Origin: an uncultured Bacilli bacterium
GTDB lineage: Bacteria > Bacillota_I > Bacilli_A > RF39 > UBA660
DNA length: 30,808 nucleotides
NCBI GenBank assembly: GCA_947624075.1
Contig: CANQIM010000001.1
Location: 1-30,808 of the forward strand
Direction of reading: 5' to 3'
Shown here: positions 7,406-15,284 of the stretch, one piece after another
Position numbering within the stretch: the stretch's first letter is position 1
Layout: each line of letters begins with the position of its first letter
Position numbers and translations under genes: made by a program
The notes under the pieces: model-generated
Database searches by the model: none
What the model was told of the DNA's origin: nothing
What the model saw: the letters and a program-made list of their open reading frames with translations, nothing else

Positions 7406-9934
7406 TTAAATTATTTCATCATCTTCTCTGACTGAAAAGATTGGCTGATCATTTTCTTGACTTTCATCTATGTTTTTAGATAAATCATTATTATCAGTTT
7501 GGAAGTCTTCATTTTCTGATCCTACTTCAGGTTGAATAGTAAATATCGGCCTAGTTGTATCAAAGTCCAACTCATTTTCATTTACTAACTGTGAATATGG
7601 TTTTTGTTCTAATTCAGTATTAGATTCAGAATCTCTTTTAATGTCATCATTTTCTATTTCATTTTGAATATCTTGTTCAACTTCTACCTTAGGAGTTTCT
7701 TTTTCTTTAGTTGAAAATATATCTTTTAGTTCATCTAGAGATTTAAAATCAAACTCTTTATCTTCTACAGGTTCTGTTTTACTTTGAACAGGTTCTACTT
7801 CTTCATTAGATTCTACATTGATAGAATTATCTTTTGAACTTTCAATACTTGGTTCTGTGACTTTAGTATTAGGTTCAACTTCTATTTCTTTTGAAAATTG
7901 CGATGCAAATGGTGTTTCTACATTAGTCATTGGTGCTTCTGAAGGTTCAAGGTCTGACTCCACTGGCTTATCTTTTATATCTTTATCTTTAGGAGTTGAC
8001 TCATTTTTGATAGTATATATTGGTTGAATATTTGATGTATCTAATTTATTATCATAAGCAGCTAAATCTTGTGTGTTTTCAACTTCATTTATTACCTTTT
8101 CACTTTCAATTGCTTTTGCTTCTTCACTTGTTACTTCAGGTATATTATTTACTGAATTAGCATTTTCAACATTTATATTAGGTGTTGATTCAACTGTTTC
8201 TAGAGAAGCTTCTTGATTTTCTAGTTTAACATTTTCTTTAGATTTTTCAGCTAAAGAAACTTCATCAGTTGTAACTATATTCTCATTGAGACTCTTTAAT
8301 CTTTGATCACGCTTTCTTTCGAGAATTTTTCTTTTCTTTGATTCTTCTTTAGCGCCTTTTAATACGTTTATAAGAACGATAATGGCAATTATAGAAATAA
8401 TAATAACAAGAACAATGATAATTTTAAATTTTTCTTTAGATGGATTGTTTATAAGTTCTTGACATTTTTCATAGTCATATTTAATTTCATATTTTCCTTT
8501 TAGAGAATTATTTTCAAGATATTTAGCAATAGCAGAATCTTTTTCAACATGGAAAATTGTACCATTTAATTCATCATCAGTGGAAAAAATATTTTTACCA
8601 ATCTTTTTAATTGTAGATGGTAGATAAACATCTTTAAGTTTAGTATCTGTAAAGGCTTGACTTTCTATTTGCTCTAATCCTTCGGCAAAAACAATTGTTT
8701 TAACTGTTGAAAAAGCAAAAGCATTGTACTCAATTTTTTTGACACTAGATGGAACAATTATTCTTTTTGCCTTAGAGTTGTAATAATCTGAAAATGCTTC
8801 TGATGCAATTGTCGTAATATTATCAGGAATTCTTACATCAGATGATTTTTTACTACAAGCATATAAAATATTATTTCTGATTGCGAAGCCTTCGGAATTA
8901 AGGAAAGATTTAATTTCTTTGGACGAATAATTAATATAGTCTTCACAATCTTTTATAATATTAGCACTGTTACTGTAATCATAGTCAATATTTATTTCAT
9001 CTTGAGCATAGTTAGTTCTTAAATAATTTTCAGCATAAGAATTTTTAATTACATGAAAAGTTGGTTTTTCGCTTAGATTGCTACCAAAAGCCTTAGTACC
9101 TATTTTTATTAGTGAGCTTGGAAGATAAATATCAGCATAACTAGCATCCATAAACACACCATTACCGATTTCTTTTACTCCCTCAGAGAAAACCACTTCA
9201 TTAGTATTAAGATATTCAAATGCTTCATCATCTATTTTTTGAACACTGCTAGGAATTACCAAACTACTAAAATAATAAACATTGTCAGAATCGAATTTAG
9301 CTACTTCAGTTACTGTAGATGGGAAAATTAATTTTCTGTTAGTACCAATATATTTAGTTAAAATACCGTTATTTACAACAAAACCATTGTCATCAGCAAC
9401 TGACTTATCAAAATTCTCATTTAATTCATATAATTTATAATTCTTTTGGGCTTCTATTAAATTGGAATAACAAACAACATTTTGACTAGGAACACTTATT
9501 GTTCCATTAGCTAAGGTAAAAGGATAAGTCTCATCTTTTGTAGTAAATATTCCTTCATTACCATTTAAGACATATGTATAATTTTTTGTTACATTTTGTG
9601 AATCTTTGTAATTATCATTGTAAAGTAAACTAGTCCAACCAATATCAACCTTATTTTTAGCTTTAAAATTTAAAGTTATACGATAATTTTCTAAATTATA
9701 GTAATCGACCGCATCTTCAAAGTCCGCATTAGTTTCAAAATCCTCACGAACAATTTTTAAACCATCTTTTATAGTTGGCAACTTAAAATAATTATTGATG
9801 GCATTACCCTTTACGATATTACAATACCACTCTTTATCTAGGTTTTCTGGAATATCTTCTTTTGCATAAACTCTCAAATTAAAACTTATTAATAAAAGTA
9901 ACAACAATAAAATTATTTTCTTCTTTTTATTCAT
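7406..9934 (-). CDS. BspA-type leucine-rich-repeat surface protein with cytoplasmic acidic tail
   Basis: An 842-residue bitopic protein. A signal peptide covers about 1-25 (basic start, long Leu run, ending near VYA). An N-terminal domain of about 160 residues follows. Two modules of BspA/LRR_5 repeats come next, at about 182-320 and 348-490, with repeats such as IIVPSSVKKIEYNAF and VYLPSTIKKIGKNIF. Each module ends in FHV-K-S, a linker, then (I/K)YDY with a nearby Cys. One span lies at about 504-525, followed by a Lys/Arg cluster (stop-transfer), which implies that the repeats are outside. The last 300 residues are low-complexity, rich in Glu, Asp, Ser, Asn and Val, and should be cytoplasmic. 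The ATG at 9934 is chosen because AGAGGA lies six bases upstream; a Met two codons earlier abuts that site. BspA repeats occur in many adhesins; the ligand is unknown. Confidence 0.8.
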   Translation of the reverse strand: MNKKKKIILLLLLLLISFNLRVYAKEDIPENLDKEWYCNIVKGNAINNYFKLPTIKDGLKIVREDFETNADFEDAVDYYNLENYRITLNFKAKNKVDIGWTSLLYNDNYKDSQNVTKNYTYVLNGNEGIFTTKDETYPFTLANGTISVPSQNVVCYSNLIEAQKNYKLYELNENFDKSVADDNGFVVNNGILTKYIGTNRKLIFPSTVTEVAKFDSDNVYYFSSLVIPSSVQKIDDEAFEYLNTNEVVFSEGVKEIGNGVFMDASYADIYLPSSLIKIGTKAFGSNLSEKPTFHVIKNSYAENYLRTNYAQDEINIDYDYSNSANIIKDCEDYINYSSKEIKSFLNSEGFAIRNNILYACSKKSSDVRIPDNITTIASEAFSDYYNSKAKRIIVPSSVKKIEYNAFAFSTVKTIVFAEGLEQIESQAFTDTKLKDVYLPSTIKKIGKNIFSTDDELNGTIFHVEKDSAIAKYLENNSLKGKYEIKYDYEKCQELINNPSKEKFKIIIVLVIIISIIAIIVLINVLKGAKEESKKRKILERKRDQRLKSLNENIVTTDEVSLAEKSKENVKLENQEASLETVESTPNINVENANSVNNIPEVTSEEAKAIESEKVINEVENTQDLAAYDNKLDTSNIQPIYTIKNESTPKDKDIKDKPVESDLEPSEAPMTNVETPFASQFSKEIEVEPNTKVTEPSIESSKDNSINVESNEEVEPVQSKTEPVEDKEFDFKSLDELKDIFSTKEKETPKVEVEQDIQNEIENDDIKRDSESNTELEQKPYSQLVNENELDFDTTRPIFTIQPEVGSENEDFQTDNNDLSKNIDESQENDQPIFSVREDDEII

Positions 9935-9981
9935 AATCATTCCTCTTTTTATTCATTAACGCATATCAAATATTATTACAC

Positions 9982-9987
9982 ATTATA
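9982..9987 (-). promoter_or_regulatory. Possible -10 element for the LRR gene
   Basis: The minus strand has a perfect TATAAT here, about 48 bases before the chosen start and just downstream of the fabG terminator. No convincing -35 lies 16-18 bases upstream (AATATT at 17). The region is A+T-rich, so this is weak. Confidence 0.28.
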
Positions 9988-9993
9988 GTATAA

Positions 9994-10026
9994 CAAAAAA
10001 AAGTAAATATTTCTAGACATTTACTT
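9994..10026 (-). terminator. Rho-independent terminator after fabG
   Basis: Minus strand AAGTAAAT (10019-10026), a ten-base loop, ATTTACTT (10001-10008), then a run of seven T (9994-10000). Eight perfect pairs plus a U-run lie 45 bases after the fabG stop. The stem is A+T-rich, so strength is uncertain. Confidence 0.6.
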
Positions 10027-10070
10027 ATTTTTCTCTTTTTTTATGTAAATTTAGAGTAAGTTTTGGCCTT

Positions 10071-10814
10071 TTAACTTCTTGCAGCACCATCAACTTGAAG
10101 AATTTCGCCTGTTATATAGCTTGCTAAATCGCTTGCTAAAAAAAGGAAAGCGTTTGCTATATCACGAGGTGTGCCTATTCTACCTAAAGGAATGGTTTTT
10201 ATTAAAGGTTCAATAGTTTCTTTAGGTAGACTTGCAACCATATCAGTTTCTATAATTCCAGGAGCAACAGCATTAACACGTATATTAGATGGTGCAAGTT
10301 CACGAGCCAAAGATTTAGTTAGACCATTAACAGCAAATTTACTAGCTGGGTAGCCCACTCCAGCTGGCTGACCATAGATAGAAACCATAGAACTAGTATT
10401 TAAAATAACACCTGCATGCTTTTCTTTCATAGAAGGAACAACTGCCTTTGTCATATTAAAGATAGCATTAACATTTAAGTTCATAATTTTTTCAAAATCT
10501 AAAGAAGTAGTATCTTCAATCTTCTTATTAGCGGAAATACCAGCATTATTGATAAGAACATCGATGTGTCCATATATAGTTAAAATATTGTCAATAGTAT
10601 TTTTTACCTCTTCAAAATTGTTCAAATTAGGGTAAAAACCAACTACACTATTCTCCTTTTCATTTAGTACTTCCAAAGCTTTTTTTACTGTCTCTTCTTT
10701 AGAACCAAAGATAATAACTTGAGCATTATTTTCTAAAAATGTTTTAGCAATTTCTAGGCCAATACCCCTAGTTCCTCCCGTTATAAGTACTACTTTATCT
10801 GTAAAATCCAACAT
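10071..10814 (-). CDS. fabG: Short-chain dehydrogenase, FabG-type 3-oxoacyl-ACP reductase
   Basis: NAD(P)H-dependent classical SDR of 247 residues, the usual FabG length. Motifs are complete: cofactor loop TGGTRGIG (12-19), NNAG (89-92), catalytic S141/S142 region, Y155-P-A-S-K159, then the NAVAPGIIETDM segment and a C-terminal VDGA ending typical of FabG. The likely reaction is reduction of 3-oxoacyl-ACP in fatty-acid elongation. No other fatty-acid genes are nearby, so another SDR substrate is possible. It follows the YcxB-like gene by two bases, so the two are co-transcribed. The start is supported by a GGAAAGGAAAT site. Confidence 0.8.
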   Translation of the reverse strand: MLDFTDKVVLITGGTRGIGLEIAKTFLENNAQVIIFGSKEETVKKALEVLNEKENSVVGFYPNLNNFEEVKNTIDNILTIYGHIDVLINNAGISANKKIEDTTSLDFEKIMNLNVNAIFNMTKAVVPSMKEKHAGVILNTSSMVSIYGQPAGVGYPASKFAVNGLTKSLARELAPSNIRVNAVAPGIIETDMVASLPKETIEPLIKTIPLGRIGTPRDIANAFLFLASDLASYITGEILQVDGAARS

Positions 10815-10816
10815 AT

Positions 10817-11329
10817 TTATTTCCTTTCCTCAATTAATAAATCTTCTTTATGATATTTTTTTAACAACTCTTTTATTTCCTTTTTATTTGCGATGTCAAA
10901 AAAGAAAAAGCAAGGGGTTTTTGTCAAAAAAGTAATGCTATTTTTTCTAATCACCACAGCCTCAACTAAATCCCAAGAAAAGTGCATTTCTATTTTTTTA
11001 TATGAATTATTTACTAGACCATTTTTATTGATAGTTGTCGTTCCTCTTGGTTTGTCTGTAGAAAGACATCTTTCAATCATGTAAAAAATGTTTAAAAAAA
11101 GAAAAACAAGGTCAGCAAATAGAACTAAAGAAAAAAGAAATATTCTTTTAAAGACTAATAAGTATAAGCTAACTAAAAGTATATATAAAAAGATAAGAAC
11201 AACATTTTGCAAATAAGTTGTAACTTTTGGATTTTTTTTCTTTAATACTAGACTTTTAGCAGTTGCTACTCCTTGAGCTTCATTAAAGCACTTAAAGAAG
11301 TTTGTAAAAGCATTATCTTCTATTTTCAT
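10817..11329 (-). CDS. YcxB-like two-span membrane protein
   Basis: A 170-residue protein of unknown function. It has a polar N-terminus, two adjacent spans at about 42-60 and 63-83 with a short turn, then a cytoplasmic or peripheral domain at about 95-160. That domain matches the YcxB-like pattern: NGLVNNSYKKIEMHFSWDLV, with the typical F-S-W before an amphipathic strand, followed by an ITFLT strand and a KEIKELL helix. A clear AGAGGTGAAAT ribosome site supports the start. It precedes fabG by two bases; a link to lipid metabolism is only suggested by that spacing. Confidence 0.6.
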   Translation of the reverse strand: MKIEDNAFTNFFKCFNEAQGVATAKSLVLKKKNPKVTTYLQNVVLIFLYILLVSLYLLVFKRIFLFSLVLFADLVFLFLNIFYMIERCLSTDKPRGTTTINKNGLVNNSYKKIEMHFSWDLVEAVVIRKNSITFLTKTPCFFFFDIANKKEIKELLKKYHKEDLLIEERK

Positions 11330-11353
11330 ATTTCACCTCTTAAATTTTCTTTG

Positions 11354-11383
11354 AAAAAAAATCTAATTTTTACATTAGATTTT
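11354..11383 (-). terminator. Rho-independent terminator after ftsZ
   Basis: Minus strand AAATCTAAT (11374-11382), six-base loop, ATTAGATTT (11359-11367), then a T run (11354-11360). The nine-pair stem begins at the last base of the ftsZ stop codon, so the terminator is fused to the gene end. It closes the murG-ftsZ cluster. Confidence 0.75.
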
Positions 11384-12509
11384 AAAAATTTCTATCTCTT
11401 AAGAATGGAGGCAACTCAAAGTCCCCACTAGTAGAGGAATCATCCTCGTCTTCATCATCTTGTAATACTTCAGGTGCTTGTTTGAAGTCTGGTGTTACTC
11501 TTCGATTAGAATTATTGGCTGGTTGTGATGAAACAAAAGCTGGTTCAGCATTCTTTTTAGCTTTATCAAAACCTGTAGCAATAACAGTAACAATAACTTC
11601 ATCAGATAAATTCTCATTGATAACTGATCCAAAGATAGTATTAATATCAGTATTAGCAGCAGCTCTAACAACTTCAGCAGCTTGTTCAGCCTCGAATAAT
11701 GTTAAATTTACTCCTCCTGTAATATTAATAATAGCATCAGTTGCTCCTTCAATAGATGCATCAAGTAATGGACTAGATACAGCTTGACGAGCAGCTTCGA
11801 TAGCACGATCTTCGCCCATACCTATACCAATACCGATAATAGCACGACCAGATTTTTCCATTACTGCACGTACATCAGCAAAGTCCAAGTTAACAAGTCC
11901 AACAACAGCAATTAAATCAGAGATTGATTGAACACCACGACGTAAAACATTATCAACTTCTTTAAATGCTTCAAGCATTGGCGTTGTTTTATCTATAATT
12001 TCTCTTAATCTATCATTTGGAATGACAATAAGAGTATCAACATGTTTTTTTAACTCTTCAATTCCTGCGATAGCATTGTCCATACGCTTTTTACCTTCGA
12101 AGGAAAATGGTTTTGTAACGATTGCAACAGTAAGAGCACCTAATCCTTGAGCAATTTCAGCAACGATTGGAGCGGCACCAGTACCTGTTCCACCACCCAT
12201 TCCAGAAGTTATGAATACCATATCAGCTCCTGTTAGAGCTTCTTCAATTTCCTTTTTAGATTCTAAAGCAGCTTCCTTACCAATTTCTGGTTTAGCACCA
12301 GCTCCTAATCCATCAGTTAAGTTAGCACCTATTTGTATTTTAATATCTGCTTTAGACGTATTCAATACTTGTAAATCTGTGTTAGCTGCTATAAATTCAA
12401 CACCTTTTACTCCAGATTCTACCATTCTATTGATGGCATTCCCGCCACCACCACCTAGGCCGATAACTTTAATTTTTGCTAATTGATCCATTTCTAGTCC
12501 GCCTATCAT
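11382..12509 (-). CDS. ftsZ: Cell division GTPase FtsZ
   Basis: Tubulin-like GTPase that forms the Z ring. The 375-residue product has the tubulin signature GGGTGTG at 105-111, the GLGGGGGNAINRM nucleotide loop at 17-29, and NxDFADV in the T7 synergy region. An acidic variable linker follows (about 320-365). The C-terminal peptide FELPPFLRDRNF is the conserved tail that docks on FtsA. AAGGAGG lies seven bases before the ATG at 12509, so that start is preferred over an internal Met seven codons on. The gene directly follows ftsA and ends in a terminator. Its base composition is less A+T-rich than its neighbours, as expected for a highly expressed, conserved gene. Confidence 0.98.
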   Translation of the reverse strand: MIGGLEMDQLAKIKVIGLGGGGGNAINRMVESGVKGVEFIAANTDLQVLNTSKADIKIQIGANLTDGLGAGAKPEIGKEAALESKKEIEEALTGADMVFITSGMGGGTGTGAAPIVAEIAQGLGALTVAIVTKPFSFEGKKRMDNAIAGIEELKKHVDTLIVIPNDRLREIIDKTTPMLEAFKEVDNVLRRGVQSISDLIAVVGLVNLDFADVRAVMEKSGRAIIGIGIGMGEDRAIEAARQAVSSPLLDASIEGATDAIINITGGVNLTLFEAEQAAEVVRAAANTDINTIFGSVINENLSDEVIVTVIATGFDKAKKNAEPAFVSSQPANNSNRRVTPDFKQAPEVLQDDEDEDDSSTSGDFELPPFLRDRNF

Positions 12510-12521
12510 ACCTTATCCTCC

Positions 12522-13766
12522 TTAATTATCAAAAAAATGTTGAGCTAGTTTACTCATTATATTCTCATTTATTTCTGTAGGGGCTGATTCTTGATGTTCT
12601 ATCAAGTCTTTAATCTCATCCTCTTCAACCATATTGTAAACTTTTCCTCGTAAAGAAAGTTTATCAACAAAGTATTTAATTACACCTAGACTGCTACTGT
12701 ACTCATTATGTCTAACTCCAACAGTTGCAATATTACATACTTTGGCAACAAAACCAAACACATCATCTACAATGCTTTGAAAACTAGCAATCTCGCTTAA
12801 GCCACCTGTTATTATTATATAACGTATTTCTCTATTTGTTAAGTTTTTTATTTCATTTTTAGCAAGTTTTAATATTTCTCTTAATCTAGCTTCAACTACC
12901 TTTGAAACTTCAACTTGAGTTAATTCTTTCTTTTCATTTTCGGTTGTAGTAACCTCAACTATATCAGTATTATCAGCATTTTTACTGACAGCGATAGCAA
13001 AATTTTCTTTTAATTTTTTTGATTCTTTTAAATCAATCTTAAATATATAGGAAATATCTTTATCAACATTTTTACTACCTATAGGGATATTAGAATTTTT
13101 TATTTGAATACCCTTATTATAAATAGCAATATTAGTCTTAGTCTCACCTATATCAATAATGGCTCCAACTAATTCATCTAATTTCTTATTCTTAACTGTG
13201 TAATAATTACCTGTAGAAGTATAGGCAATATCAACAGCTTCCAAACCACTTAATTTTAAAACTTCTAAAATTCGATATAACGGTTCTTTTTCAGTGGTAC
13301 TAAAAACAACCTTAGTTTCCATTTTACTGCCATGCATTTTTTTAGGATCTTTAATTGCCTCTTTACCATCAACAGTAAAATTTATTGGAATAGAAGTTAC
13401 TAATTCTTCATCTTTAAATTCTTTTTCTTTTAAAGCATCCATTATCGCATTACTTATATCATTACCAGTAATTTCATTGTAATCAGATATATCACAACTT
13501 CCATGGGCTATATCAATATTACAATTAGTTGGAGGTATAGCAACAATAACTTTCTTTATCTTAAAACCAAGCATTTCTTCGATTGTTTTCATAGCATCTT
13601 TAACACTAGCTGTAGCCATTTTAGTATCAATAATGGCTCCTTCTTTAATACCTTTGGTCTTAGTACTTGTAGCTGCTAATACATTGAATTTGTTATTCTT
13701 TTTCTCACAAACAACTACTTTTATACTATTGCTACCTAAATCTATACCAGTATAAATACTATCCAT
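12522..13766 (-). CDS. ftsA: Cell division actin-like protein FtsA
   Basis: Actin-family ATPase that tethers FtsZ to the membrane. The 414-residue product shows GIDLGSNSIKVVV (phosphate 1) near the start, an SHS2 1C subdomain, GAIIDIGETKTNIAIY (phosphate 2), IIITGGLSEI (adenosine motif), and a C-terminal amphipathic stretch, IMSKLAQHFFDN, suitable for membrane binding. The open frame runs to a TTG at 13793, but that triplet lies at the -10 element. The ATG at 13766 follows TAGGAGTTG and fits the family start. ftsZ begins 12 bases after its stop. It has its own strong promoter although the upstream genes face the same way. Confidence 0.97.
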   Translation of the reverse strand: MDSIYTGIDLGSNSIKVVVCEKKNNKFNVLAATSTKTKGIKEGAIIDTKMATASVKDAMKTIEEMLGFKIKKVIVAIPPTNCNIDIAHGSCDISDYNEITGNDISNAIMDALKEKEFKDEELVTSIPINFTVDGKEAIKDPKKMHGSKMETKVVFSTTEKEPLYRILEVLKLSGLEAVDIAYTSTGNYYTVKNKKLDELVGAIIDIGETKTNIAIYNKGIQIKNSNIPIGSKNVDKDISYIFKIDLKESKKLKENFAIAVSKNADNTDIVEVTTTENEKKELTQVEVSKVVEARLREILKLAKNEIKNLTNREIRYIIITGGLSEIASFQSIVDDVFGFVAKVCNIATVGVRHNEYSSSLGVIKYFVDKLSLRGKVYNMVEEDEIKDLIEHQESAPTEINENIMSKLAQHFFDN

Positions 13767-13792
13767 ATCAGCAACTCCTATCTTCAAAATCA

Positions 13793-13821
13793 ATTATACT
13801 AGGAAATTAAATATTTGTAAA
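13793..13821 (-). promoter_or_regulatory. ftsA-ftsZ promoter
   Basis: Minus strand TTTACA (13816-13821), exactly 17 bases, TATAAT (13793-13798), 27 bases before the ftsA ATG. The -35 matches consensus at five of six positions and the -10 at all six. No terminator is visible between the preceding GT gene and this point, so read-through may add to it. Confidence 0.75.
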
Positions 13822-13882
13822 ATAATTTTTATTTATATTGTTATTTGTTAGTATAGTTTTGATTAAATTCTTCTTATATTTA

Positions 13883-15238
13883 CTAATTTAAATAATAGAT
13901 ATCATAAATGCGAATAGTTTTTACATGTTTACCTTTATTGATAACATAATTTAGAGCTTTTTTGTCCATTTGAGAAGATTTATCAAGCTCTCCTTTAGCT
14001 ATTATTACTAAACAATTCTTCTTTTTTCTTAATGTTTCTAAGATTTTTTTACTTCCATTAATTCCCCAGTTACCTTTGTTAATTACATCTAATTTATCTA
14101 TTTTTAAATCATTATTTATTTTAAAGAAGAAGGCATTAGGAGTAAAAATAATTATTTCTTGTGAAGCATTTTCATTAATAAAATTATTTATTTCCTCTAT
14201 AAATTCTAAACTTTGTTCATCAATTAGACGATAATTAAAATCTTTTAATTTATTTGGAAAGATAAATTTACCTCCATTAATATTAGTTTGGAATGTGAAT
14301 AAACCCATCAAAAAGATTATTAATAATACCACTATTTTATAGTTAAAAAATATTCTTTTGTTTTTTAATATTAAAATAATTATAAAAGCTCTAAATGCTT
14401 CAAAAAAGTGACCAAAATCGAAAATAGGTATTAGGATAGAATAAAAAGCTAAAACATATGAATAAGTAAGAACTTTTCTTTTATCTTTTTCTTTTATTAT
14501 AAAAATAATAGTTATAATTATTAATATTAAAGATATTAGAAAATAAAAATCTAATCCATTATTGTTACCTGTAAAATCAAATAAACCTAAAAAGCATAAA
14601 TCTATAAAGTAAAAAAAAGTTTTACTAATGATAAGATATATTAGAAAAATAATGAGTGGTATGCTTAAGCCAAGAAAGCGTTTGGACAGTTTCCCTTTAT
14701 TTTTATGAAAAAAGCAGATGCTTGGTAAAATTAAAAATAAGCCAATGTTTTGTTTGGTTAGAATACATATTCCTATTAGAAAACCAATTAAGTAATCATT
14801 ATCTATTTTTTTGAAGATATTTTTTTCTTTATTTTCTATATATAATATTATTATTAGTAAAATAAACATGAATGTATTGTAGTTAGGATATGAAAAATTG
14901 TGTGGAAAAAAGAAAAAAAGGATAATGAGATAGGCTTTTTCTTTAAACATTCTAAATAGTAAGAAAGAGCAAAAAGTTAATAATAGTGAAAAGACAATGT
15001 CTACTGTTAAAATATTGGATGAAAATATTTTTAAAAAAAGAGACATAAAAAATGGATAAAATGGCGTTATAACCATATTAAAATCTTTATAAGGAAGATA
15101 ACCTTTACCAATAGAATAAGCAAAACCATAACTCCATATCTCATCAAAATTTACTGGACTTATGAATAGATTATAAAGTAAAAAGAGCAAAAAAAGAGCA
15201 AAATACTTTAAAATTTTTTTTAATTTAACTGTTTTAAT
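13883..15238 (-). CDS. GT-C-type polytopic membrane glycosyltransferase-like protein, paralog 1
   Basis: One of five tandem paralogs; transcribed last of the five. The product has about ten hydrophobic spans. An acidic first loop has FDEIWSYGFAYSIGKGYLPY followed by K-DFN, then an L-T-K-Q-N segment (ILTKQNIG) and a polar C-terminal domain of about 120 residues with KGNWG-x-NG and a closing IYDIYYLN. An early acidic loop in a multi-span protein is the hallmark of GT-C enzymes (GT39/GT83-like), which use polyprenyl-phosphate sugars. The substrate is unknown. A TTG at 15190 has no ribosome site and removes half of the first span. The ATT at 15238 lies seven bases after GGGGG and gives 451 residues, matching its siblings, so I use it. 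Confidence 0.72.
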   Translation of the reverse strand: MKTVKLKKILKYFALFLLFLLYNLFISPVNFDEIWSYGFAYSIGKGYLPYKDFNMVITPFYPFFMSLFLKIFSSNILTVDIVFSLLLTFCSFLLFRMFKEKAYLIILFFFFPHNFSYPNYNTFMFILLIIILYIENKEKNIFKKIDNDYLIGFLIGICILTKQNIGLFLILPSICFFHKNKGKLSKRFLGLSIPLIIFLIYLIISKTFFYFIDLCFLGLFDFTGNNNGLDFYFLISLILIIITIIFIIKEKDKRKVLTYSYVLAFYSILIPIFDFGHFFEAFRAFIIILILKNKRIFFNYKIVVLLIIFLMGLFTFQTNINGGKFIFPNKLKDFNYRLIDEQSLEFIEEINNFINENASQEIIIFTPNAFFFKINNDLKIDKLDVINKGNWGINGSKKILETLRKKKNCLVIIAKGELDKSSQMDKKALNYVINKGKHVKTIRIYDIYYLN

Positions 15239-15250
15239 ATTTACACCCCC
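15236..15250 (-). promoter_or_regulatory. Strong ribosome site before an ATT start
   Basis: The minus strand reads TAGGGGGTG, then TAAAT, then ATT AAA ACA. The GGGGG (15246-15250) is followed by seven bases and ATT (15236-15238), in frame with paralog 1. No ATG or GTG start is available in frame before the conserved loop, and the next upstream triplet set ends at TAA (15254-15256). This points to AUU as the start codon. Confidence 0.55.
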
Positions 15251-15284
15251 TACTTAATAAAGTAAAGATTTTAATCATAACTTT

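Noticed and set aside
11482..12486. Plus-strand open frames of about 100 and 91 codons opposite ftsZ
   Set aside because: They mirror the ftsZ codons, have no ribosome site or family motif, and the minus-strand gene is unambiguous.
13767..13793. TTG at 13793 as the ftsA start
   Set aside because: It coincides with the -10 hexamer of the ftsA promoter; the ATG at 13766 has a ribosome site and the family N-terminus.
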